From the NCBI GenBank assembly GCA_031259365.1, contig JAIRLP010000050.1:1-10309 (forward strand): a stretch of DNA of 10,309 bases, read 5' to 3'. Positions 1 through 5,335 of the stretch are shown in pieces. Every line of letters begins with the position of its first letter. Position 1 is the stretch's first letter. The notes below the pieces were generated by a model that was not told the origin of the DNA, searched no databases, and saw only the letters and a program-made list of their open reading frames with translations. The stretch is from Rickettsiales bacterium. Lineage in GTDB: Bacteria; Pseudomonadota; Alphaproteobacteria; Rs-D84. A program made the position numbers and the translations under genes.

Positions 1-934
1 TTTCTTGATCAGTTTCACGAATGACGGCATCCATATCATCGGAATTACCAAATACGCCCATTACCTTGGTTTTAATAGATGCGTCAACAGTACTGTAAGT
101 CGAATTCCATTCTTTTAAAACCGCCATTAATATCGGAACACGGTTCAGTGCACGTGCACGAATTTTATCATCAGCCAAATCAGCAATAAATGTATCAACT
201 GTATAATCAGCACCAAATCGGGACGCCAAATGATTACGCAATGTTTCCATTAAAATCGGATCACTGGATGCAATCTTGGCAAAAGCTTTTAATTTCTTAT
301 CTGCATTACCACCGGATGCAATTGCGAATTCTTCGAATGCTTTGCCACCGCCAAGAAAGTTCGCAACCTTGGGTGGATTATCTGGATCTGGAAATTCTGG
401 TTTATTATCACTGATATTGCGCAAAGTCGTACGAACAATCGTGTAAAAGCGCGCAATTTCGGCATCATCCATCACTGAAATATCCGGGTATGGTCTGTCT
501 AACAACAGTCCACTTTTCTTATCGCCCCAGCTTTTTTGTCCCCCACTGCGAATATCATTGTAATAAAATCTGTCGCCCAATTTTGGCGAAAAAACACGCA
601 AATATGTATCACGCGTCGCTGCATTATTCACATTAAATTTATATGTATCACCTGCCTTGTATAAATCATCAAAGTTTGGCAGCCCTGAAATGGCACGAAT
701 TCTATCAATATTTCCAGCATGAATGGTTATGTCTTTGTCATAAGCTGGCGGCGGCGTTGCAGTTGCGGACTGCATTAAATCACGAAATCTGTCTTGGGTT
801 TCTTCGGTAACAACATCATAATCGTCTTCGCCCATCATATCCAACCATTGAGCGCGTTTGGCCGGTGGCATCATGTAAAAATGATGCGCACGATACCAGT
901 CCTTTAGAAAAGCTTTCAAACTTAAACCTGCCAT
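1..934 (-). CDS. Hypothetical protein, 3'-truncated at window edge
   Basis: An open frame of 311 codons starts at an ATG at 934 (MAGLSLKAFLKDWY...) and runs off the left edge without a stop, so the true protein is longer. I do not recognise the family. The visible part is soluble and rich in Asp and Arg. It has no signal peptide or transmembrane stretch and a Thr/Pro-rich linker near residues 57-64. Between roughly residues 65 and 150 it carries aromatic-rich sequence. An upstream ATG at 945 is in another frame that stops at 816, so it is not the start. The Shine-Dalgarno is poor: an AGGA lies about 20 nt upstream, close to the predicted transcription start. A promoter at 964-992 fits this gene. 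It is divergent from the tail-fibre-like gene. That it is coding is well supported by its length; its function is unknown. Confidence 0.75.
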   Translation of the reverse strand, partial: MAGLSLKAFLKDWYRAHHFYMMPPAKRAQWLDMMGEDDYDVVTEETQDRFRDLMQSATATPPPAYDKDITIHAGNIDRIRAISGLPNFDDLYKAGDTYKFNVNNAATRDTYLRVFSPKLGDRFYYNDIRSGGQKSWGDKKSGLLLDRPYPDISVMDDAEIARFYTIVRTTLRNISDNKPEFPDPDNPPKVANFLGGGKAFEEFAIASGGNADKKLKAFAKIASSDPILMETLRNHLASRFGADYTVDTFIADLADDKIRARALNRVPILMAVLKEWNSTYSTVDASIKTKVMGVFGNSDDMDAVIRETDQE

Positions 935-963
935 AGGAACCCATCTGTTGTTTTATCCTGTTT

Positions 964-992
964 ATTGTACCGCTTTTTTGCCCAAAAATCAA
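964..992 (-). promoter_or_regulatory. Sigma-70-type promoter for the leftward hypothetical gene
   Basis: On the minus strand a -35 box TTGATT (987-992) and a -10 box TACAAT (964-969) are separated by 17 bp. The predicted transcription start near 957 leaves a leader of about 23 nt before the ATG at 934. The -35 region lies in an inverted repeat whose other arm carries the divergent promoter. Confidence 0.6.
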
Positions 993-1064
993 GTTTTCAC
1001 AAAGATTAAACCGATGATCGTTGTCCTTTGTTTCACCGGGCAAACACCAAACTTGATTTTTGGG
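981..1064. repeat. 16-bp inverted repeat spanning two divergent -35 regions
   Basis: The arms 981-996 and 1049-1064 are perfect 16-bp inverted copies (plus-strand right arm AAACTTGATTTTTGGG), with four more pairing bases outside a two-base gap (975-978 with 1067-1070). Each arm contains a TTGATT -35 box plus the first six bases of the spacer, so the duplication covers more than a promoter box. The 52-bp spacer between the arms holds only a small CAAAG/CTTTG repeat. The arrangement suggests a shared operator or a duplicated promoter; which of these is inference. Confidence 0.7.
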
Positions 1065-1081
1065 TCAAAATGTGGTATAAT
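1053..1081 (+). promoter_or_regulatory. Strong extended -10 promoter for the tail-fibre-like gene
   Basis: TTGATT (1053-1058), a 17-bp spacer and a perfect TATAAT (1076-1081) are present. The -10 box is preceded by TGG, giving an extended -10 element. Transcription would start near 1088, about 62 nt before the ATG at 1150. Confidence 0.75.
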
Positions 1082-1091
1082 TCGTTTAATC

Positions 1092-1118
1092 AAAACACCG
1101 CCCTGCGCGGTGTTTTTT
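1092..1118 (+). terminator. Terminator-like hairpin in the leader of the tail-fibre-like gene
   Basis: The stem AAAACACCGC-type arm at 1092-1101 pairs with 1107-1116 around a 5-nt loop. The GC-rich core is ACACCGC/GCGGTGT, followed by T6-G-T6 (1113-1125). This is a textbook intrinsic terminator shape. However, it begins only about 4 nt after the predicted transcription start and lies upstream of the coding region it would silence. It may be an attenuator, a 5' stabilising hairpin or a barrier to transcription arriving from the left. Confidence 0.6.
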
Positions 1119-1149
1119 GTTTTTTCACACCATTACAAAAGGAATCAAA

Positions 1150-1728
1150 ATGACACGAATTCTACAAATTCGTCGCGGGGATACTGCGCAAAACAACAAT
1201 TTTACAGGTTTGTCAGGGGAACTTTTATTCGACACCACAACCAAAACATTGCGCGTACACGACGGTGAAACACAAGGGGGATTCACCCTGGCCCTGGACG
1301 ATCAAACTGGATCAGAATCTGGCACGGAAACAAATTTTGACATCAATTCTGTGCCAGATGAATTTTGGGCAAATATTGTTGCAACTTATGCCCCCACGCC
1401 CATTAAAACAACTCACAGTGAATTAACCCCTGTTACAAATTCTGCCTTTATCGAATTCATCTTTGATATAAACGCCGAAGCCAAATTCGCCCAAGCCGTA
1501 CTGGTCTGTCAAACACCAGAAGCAGGATATTCCATTGGTGATACTATTTCAGCTTTTGGTATTGGTAATCGTATGTGCCCATTTCCAAACAGCTTTCTTG
1601 ATGCAAATGGATTACATGTGCGTCTGATGGTGGGATCAGAAAACTTTTGGATATATCATAAAACGACCTATGCAAAAACATTTATTACCAATAATAATTG
1701 GAAGATTCAATACATCGTTTGGTACTAG
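1150..1728 (+). CDS. Orphan phage tail-fibre-like protein with Mtd N-terminal domain
   Basis: This 192-residue protein starts with MTRILQIRRG, then NNFTGLSGELLFDTTTKTLR and VHDGETQGGF. That pattern is typical of the Major tropism determinant N-terminal domain found at the start of phage receptor-binding and tail-fibre proteins. The domain covers about residues 1-50 and would serve for trimerisation or tail attachment. The remaining 140 residues, ending NNNWKIQYIVWY, are not a family I can name. They are rich in aromatic and beta-forming residues, as expected for a fibre tip. I chose the ATG at 1150 over the in-frame ATG at 1117 because AAGGAA (1139-1144) sits 5 nt upstream, whereas 1117 lies inside the leader hairpin and T-tract. 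No capsid, tail or lysis genes flank it, so it is a lone gene with its own promoter. A surface or secreted role is possible but unproven; there is no signal peptide. Confidence 0.75.
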   Translation: MTRILQIRRGDTAQNNNFTGLSGELLFDTTTKTLRVHDGETQGGFTLALDDQTGSESGTETNFDINSVPDEFWANIVATYAPTPIKTTHSELTPVTNSAFIEFIFDINAEAKFAQAVLVCQTPEAGYSIGDTISAFGIGNRMCPFPNSFLDANGLHVRLMVGSENFWIYHKTTYAKTFITNNNWKIQYIVWY

Positions 1729-1742
1729 GTCATTTTTAGCGG

Positions 1743-1770
1743 TTGAAAGTAAATATATTTCTGCTATCCT
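1743..1770 (+). promoter_or_regulatory. Probable ackA promoter
   Basis: TTGAAA (1743-1748) and TATCCT (1765-1770) are 16 bp apart, directly before ackA and just after the stop of the tail-fibre-like gene. The start near 1777 gives a leader of about 24 nt that contains the AGGA ribosome binding site at 1791-1794, 6 nt from the ATG. Confidence 0.55.
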
Positions 1771-1800
1771 GCCGATAAAGTAACAGGAAAAGGATAACGT

Positions 1801-3042
1801 ATGTATATATTAGCTTTAAATTGTGGTTCCTCAACTTTGAAATTCCAGGTATTTGACACAGAAACACTGTTGCCTGTATTCAAAGGGAATGCTGAAAAGA
1901 TCAATGAATTTGGTTCTTTCATTAACTTTAAGTCAGATGCAAACAAAGGACGTAAAGATATTCAGCTGGCCAACCATTCTGAAGCTTTGGCAGCCGTTAT
2001 CGATCTGTTAAAAGAAAACAATATCCCATTAAGTGAAATCGGCGCAGTCGGACATCGTGTTGTACACGGTGGTGATAAATTCGCATCCAGCGTAGAAGCC
2101 ACTGACGAAGTAATCAGAACCATCAGCGACTTGTCAGATTTGGCACCATTGCACAACCCTGCCAACCTGGTTGGTATCGTTGCAGCCAAAGAAGTTTTAC
2201 CAAATGCAACACAGGTTGCAATCTTTGATACCGCATTCCATCAAACAATGCCTGATTACAATTATCGTTATGCGGTTCCTGGCGCTTGGTATCGCGAACT
2301 GGGTGTACGTAAATATGGTTTCCATGGTACATCACATTTGTATGTCTCTAAACGCGCTGCTGCCTTGATGGGCAAACCTGCATCAGAATGTAATATTATC
2401 ACCATGCATATTGGTTCAGGCGCATCTGCTTGTGCAATTAGAAATGGACGCAGTGTTGATACATCATTGGGCATGACCCCATTGGCCGGTTTGATTATGG
2501 GAACACGTTCTGGTGACTTGGATCCATCTGTTCCATTTTATGTAAAAGAAAAATTGGGCTTGTCTGATACTTTGATTATGGAAGCCCTGAATAAACAATC
2601 CGGTATCTTGGGCATCACAGAATGTTACGCTGATCGTCGCGATGTTGGCGAACATATCAATGATAATGATAAATGTCGTTTGGCGGCTGATATGGAATCA
2701 TCTCGTGCCAAGAAATTTATCGGTTCATATATGGCTGCAATCGAAGGCCCGGTCGACGCAATCGTATTCACCGCAGGTGTTGGCGAAAATGATGCACCTT
2801 TACGCGCCAAGATTTGCAAGGGCCTGGAACATTTGGGCATCAAACTGGATCTTGACGTAAATGCAAAAACAATGACATTTATGGGTTCGGGCGAAACTGA
2901 AATCAGTGCACCCGATTCACGCGTCAAAGTATTCATGATCCCAACAAATGAAGAACTGGTATTGGCCGAAGATGCGATTGCAATCATGAATGGCAGATAC
3001 GACGCTGACCATTTGAAAATGGAATACAGCTTTGCAAAATAA
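1801..3042 (+). CDS. ackA: Acetate kinase
   Basis: AckA reversibly transfers phosphate between acetyl phosphate and ADP, making ATP and acetate in the cytoplasm; it is the last step of the phosphotransacetylase-acetate kinase route. At 413 residues it has normal length for the family and all signatures of the ASKHA fold. These are the N-terminal LNCGSST with Asn7, GHRVVHGG with Arg86, FDTAFH with catalytic Asp143, and FHGTSH with His175. Further on are HIGSGASA, the MGTRSGDLDPS stretch with Arg236, FTAGVGEN (323-330) and PTNEE with the metal-site Glu384. These residues match the active site of the Methanosarcina enzyme. The start has a good AGGA. The partner gene pta is not adjacent. A 230-residue protein follows after 2 nt, so the two are probably co-transcribed. 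Acetate kinase suggests fermentative or overflow acetate metabolism. Its close relative butyrate kinase is less likely given the match throughout. Confidence 0.96.
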   Translation: MYILALNCGSSTLKFQVFDTETLLPVFKGNAEKINEFGSFINFKSDANKGRKDIQLANHSEALAAVIDLLKENNIPLSEIGAVGHRVVHGGDKFASSVEATDEVIRTISDLSDLAPLHNPANLVGIVAAKEVLPNATQVAIFDTAFHQTMPDYNYRYAVPGAWYRELGVRKYGFHGTSHLYVSKRAAALMGKPASECNIITMHIGSGASACAIRNGRSVDTSLGMTPLAGLIMGTRSGDLDPSVPFYVKEKLGLSDTLIMEALNKQSGILGITECYADRRDVGEHINDNDKCRLAADMESSRAKKFIGSYMAAIEGPVDAIVFTAGVGENDAPLRAKICKGLEHLGIKLDLDVNAKTMTFMGSGETEISAPDSRVKVFMIPTNEELVLAEDAIAIMNGRYDADHLKMEYSFAK

Positions 3043-3044
3043 GA

Positions 3045-3737
3045 ATGCAACAGAAAGTAATATATAAACCTTTCACAGCACATTGCGACAGGGTCACTGG
3101 AAAAAATTTCTATCATGATGGAAATTACAATATCCGCGACCCCCGTTTTTACGCGTTGGTACAACCTTTGCGCAAATCACTGGAAGAACGTTTAAATATC
3201 CCCACCGAAGAATTGGCGCCGATTCGCGTGCGCATTCAAAATCATATTGATACAGTTTTCTATCTAGGAAAACTGTATGACCCTGCCCTGGATTTTTCTG
3301 AACACGATATGTCCAAAATGTATGATGAATTTGAAGATATTGGTTATATCGATATGGAAAGGTTCCAGACCAGCATTATTTACCTTAGTCGTGATGGATA
3401 TTATTCTCCTGATCTGGAATGGGCACAAAAGGCTTGCATAAAACATCATAAAATTACCAATCCACATCATCCCGAATTCTATGGCGGCAATATTGACCTA
3501 ATGCCCGATATCAGAATTATTGAAATGACTGATGACTGGCATTCGATGGCATTGGAAAAAATGGTCAGGAATCCAAACATCAAAACACCTGATACTTTGG
3601 ATTATTATAAAAACAAGGCATTGCCAAAATATCAATTTAACATATATCAGCAATCCTTGATCATGGATTCGATTAAGTTATTTGCTGAAAAAACTGATAT
3701 GAAAATGATACACAAAATCTGGCACAAGACCAAATAA
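3045..3737 (+). CDS. DUF5662-like protein of unknown function
   Basis: This 230-residue protein begins 2 nt after the ackA stop and has no strong ribosome binding site of its own, so translation is probably coupled to ackA. It resembles the DUF5662 family, seen in bacteria and phages, in the order of its conserved motifs. These are an early His (67), HDMSK (87-91), then KHHKITNPHHPEFYGG (133-148), MTDDWHSMA (161-169) and a C-terminal DYYKN segment. The spaced His and Asp residues look like a metal site similar to HD-type hydrolases, but no substrate is known. The N-terminal 40 residues (KPFTAHCDRVTGKNFYHDGN) seem specific to this protein. There is no signal peptide or membrane segment. The family call rests on motif recall and could be wrong in detail; coding status is secure. 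Confidence 0.7.
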   Translation: MQQKVIYKPFTAHCDRVTGKNFYHDGNYNIRDPRFYALVQPLRKSLEERLNIPTEELAPIRVRIQNHIDTVFYLGKLYDPALDFSEHDMSKMYDEFEDIGYIDMERFQTSIIYLSRDGYYSPDLEWAQKACIKHHKITNPHHPEFYGGNIDLMPDIRIIEMTDDWHSMALEKMVRNPNIKTPDTLDYYKNKALPKYQFNIYQQSLIMDSIKLFAEKTDMKMIHKIWHKTK

Positions 3738-3763
3738 AAAACAGGCCATGCGCCAGTTTTTTT
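3738..3763 (+). terminator. Imperfect intrinsic terminator after the ackA operon
   Basis: Directly after the TAA, AAAAC-A-GGC (3738-3746) pairs with GCC-A-GTTTT (3752-3760) around the loop CATGC, with one A-A mismatch, followed by a T7 run (3757-3763). The mismatch weakens it, but the position is right for ending the ackA transcript. Confidence 0.55.
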
Positions 3764-3770
3764 ATTTATC

Positions 3771-3798
3771 TAGATTTTACCAAAACTTTGTGTAGAAT
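3771..3798 (+). promoter_or_regulatory. Possible promoter of the intergenic RNA
   Basis: TAGATT (3771-3776) and TAGAAT (3793-3798) are 16 bp apart. The -35 is weak. The start would fall near 3805, just before the structured region. The placement between two terminators supports an independent transcript. Confidence 0.4.
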
Positions 3799-3804
3799 AG
3801 AAAT

Positions 3805-3983
3805 CGTGATGAATGGTTGTTCGTCATGGGATGTAGAAACCTCGCACGGTATCTCGGCATAAGAACGAGATAAAAAACTCCAATCCATGGTTGGGGGGCT
3901 GGTGGAATAAGGCATGCCGAATACACCGCACTATCCGTGATAGTTTCTAACCTCCAACCGCCCTTTTCCAAGCGCGGTTTTTT
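3805..3983 (+). ncRNA. Candidate structured ncRNA, about 180 nt, 6S-like shape
   Basis: No protein frame covers this stretch, but strong base pairing does. TAGAAAC (3834-3840) pairs with GTTTCTA (3943-3949), and CACG (3845-3848) with CGTG (3936-3939). GTAT-C-TCGGCAT (3849-3860) pairs with ATGCCGA-ATAC (3914-3924), leaving one bulged C. The apex is the hairpin CCAATC/GGTTGG (3880-3894), near the middle of the transcript. A competing local hairpin, TATCTCG/CGAGATA (3850-3872), uses the same left strand. The RNA would end at the terminator at 3956-3983. The length and the single long interrupted hairpin resemble 6S RNA, which binds RNA polymerase. I see no diagnostic sequence for 6S, nor for tmRNA, SRP RNA or RNase P RNA, and the usual 6S neighbour is absent. 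Start and end are estimates. Confidence 0.5.
3956..3983 (+). terminator. Intrinsic terminator ending the intergenic RNA
   Basis: AACCGC (3956-3961) pairs with GCGGTT (3974-3979) across a 12-nt loop, followed by T6 (3978-3983). The left arm overlaps CAACC (3955-3959), which could instead pair with GGTTG (3815-3819) near the 5' end of the RNA. Confidence 0.6.
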
Positions 3984-4034
3984 GCTGGGTTGTAACTATT
4001 CTCTCTCCGAAATCGAAACGGTTACAACCTGGCA
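3983..4034. repeat. Long inverted repeat beyond the 3' end of the protease gene
   Basis: GGTTGTAAC (3988-3996) and GTTACAACC (4021-4029) are perfect inverted copies around a 24-nt loop. Outward G-U, U-G, C-G, G-C and T-A pairs extend the stem to 14 bp. It starts 9 nt after the protease stop. Neither side has an immediate T-run, so it is not a standard terminator. It could stabilise the 3' end of the protease mRNA or bind a protein. Confidence 0.55.
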
Positions 4035-4042
4035 TTTAAACT

Positions 4043-5335
4043 TTATCTTAACAAATCCCCTGCTTTGATATATTTGGGTGAACCCTTGGGTAAATTTTTC
4101 TGCGCCTTTTTGGCATATTGCCTGGATTCTTTTTTCTTATCCAGCATATTGTAATATTCAGCCATGGCCCAATCTGATTTTCCCGATTCTTCCACACGCG
4201 CCAAAACCCAATAAGTCAACGGCATAGGTTCTTTTAAGATCGCACGTTTACATAATTCAATTGCGCGGGTATCATCACCAACCTTTCTGCGTTCAGATAA
4301 TACCAAAGCCAATGCAGTTAGAATCTGCGGCGCGTTTCCGGACAGTTCCAAACTTTTTTCATAAGCATTCACACTGTCATCATAATGACCATATTGATAT
4401 TCAATATCGCCCAACAATTCATAGAAATAAGGGCTGTCAGGTTTTCGAGAAATTAATGTCAGCGTTCCTGTTTTTGCACCTTCCAGATTTCCAACTTTCA
4501 TATTTGCGATCGCACGTGCATAAATAGCCGGATCATTTTTGTCTGAACTTGGATAAACATCGCGGACACGCGTCGCAGAATCCAAATATCCAATTAACTT
4601 TGCGCGAACGTTTGCATAATCCGCCAAACGCTTTGCATCCTTGTCAGGATCTGCCTTGTATTTATAATCCATCTTACTGATTTTTTCTTTCACATTTTTT
4701 AGACGTTCCGATGTCAAAGGATGGTTAATTCGATTAGGATTTGTTTTGGTTTCAACACTGCCCATCATTTGATTCATCTGTTCAAAGACTTCGACAAACC
4801 CGTTAATATTTAATTTGGCTTTGGCCATTAAATCAACACCCAGCGTATCTGCCATACGTTCTTCGTCCCTTGAAAATGCCATCATTGATTGTTGCGCAAT
4901 TCCGGTTGATCCCGCCAAGACGCCTGCACCAGCCGTTGGATTACCACCAGCCACCATCAATCCGATTCCCAAAGCCTGAATAAGCATTGTACGTTTTATT
5001 TCTGCATCGATACGTGCTGACATTTGAACCACATGTCCACCCAGAGTATGCCCCAATTCGTGCGCAATAACAGCCTGTAATGCATCAGGGGATTTGATCT
5101 GTGTCAACAGGCCAGTATAAACATATACTTCTTCACCACCTTTTACAAAGGCATTAAATTCATTACTGTTCACAATATGAATTTTTAATCTTCCCGATGG
5201 AATATCAGCAGCCTTGGCCAGTGGCAAAACCAATTCCATCAATACCTTTTCTGTTTCGGTATCGTTAATCAATGTTGCTGCAAAAGATGAAACAGAAAAC
5301 AAAGATAAAAAACAAAAGATAAGAAATTTGCGCAT
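4043..5335 (-). CDS. Periplasmic M48 metalloprotease with TPR domain, BepA-like
   Basis: This 430-residue protein has a clear signal peptide (MRKFLIFCFLSLFSVSSFA, likely cut after Ala19), so it should act in the periplasm. The zinc-protease signature HELGH is at residues 92-96. The third ligand is probably Glu159 in DEERMAD, and NHPLTSER at 204-211 matches the conserved His-Pro segment of BepA/YfgC-type enzymes. The Gly/Ala-rich hydrophobic stretch near 118-148 is usual in this family. From about residue 265 the chain is helical with TPR-like repeats, such as YFYELLGDIEYQYGHYDDSV. Family members act in quality control of outer-membrane proteins and LPS assembly, both folding and degrading substrates; that role here is inferred. 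The start overlaps the recG stop by one base (TAATG), with AAAGG 10 nt upstream, so it is translationally coupled to recG. No terminator with a T-run is seen after it. Confidence 0.88.
   Translation of the reverse strand: MRKFLIFCFLSLFSVSSFAATLINDTETEKVLMELVLPLAKAADIPSGRLKIHIVNSNEFNAFVKGGEEVYVYTGLLTQIKSPDALQAVIAHELGHTLGGHVVQMSARIDAEIKRTMLIQALGIGLMVAGGNPTAGAGVLAGSTGIAQQSMMAFSRDEERMADTLGVDLMAKAKLNINGFVEVFEQMNQMMGSVETKTNPNRINHPLTSERLKNVKEKISKMDYKYKADPDKDAKRLADYANVRAKLIGYLDSATRVRDVYPSSDKNDPAIYARAIANMKVGNLEGAKTGTLTLISRKPDSPYFYELLGDIEYQYGHYDDSVNAYEKSLELSGNAPQILTALALVLSERRKVGDDTRAIELCKRAILKEPMPLTYWVLARVEESGKSDWAMAEYYNMLDKKKESRQYAKKAQKNLPKGSPKYIKAGDLLR

Noticed and set aside
816..1043. 75-codon minus-strand frame over the divergent promoter region
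   Set aside because: It overlaps the far longer 311-codon frame, has no ribosome binding site at its first ATG and runs through both inverted-repeat promoter features.
1155..1173. 7-bp inverted repeat ACGAATT/AATTCGT at the start of the tail-fibre-like gene
   Set aside because: It is AT-rich, encodes the conserved RILQIR residues of the domain and is short enough to be chance; an effect on translation cannot be judged from sequence alone.
1150..1728. Diversity-generating retroelement, since Mtd proteins are the classical target
   Set aside because: No reverse transcriptase, template repeat or accessory gene is present in the window, and the C-terminal region shows no recognisable variable repeat.
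3800..3985. tmRNA, SRP RNA or RNase P RNA identity for the intergenic RNA
   Set aside because: Stretches such as GGGGGGCTGG and GGATGTAG recall parts of tmRNA, but no tag-peptide frame, T-arm or acceptor end is present. The SRP tetraloop motif and the RNase P core motifs are also missing.
4261..4527. 88-codon plus-strand frame inside the protease gene
   Set aside because: It is antisense to the TPR region of a clearly conserved gene and has no promoter or ribosome binding site.
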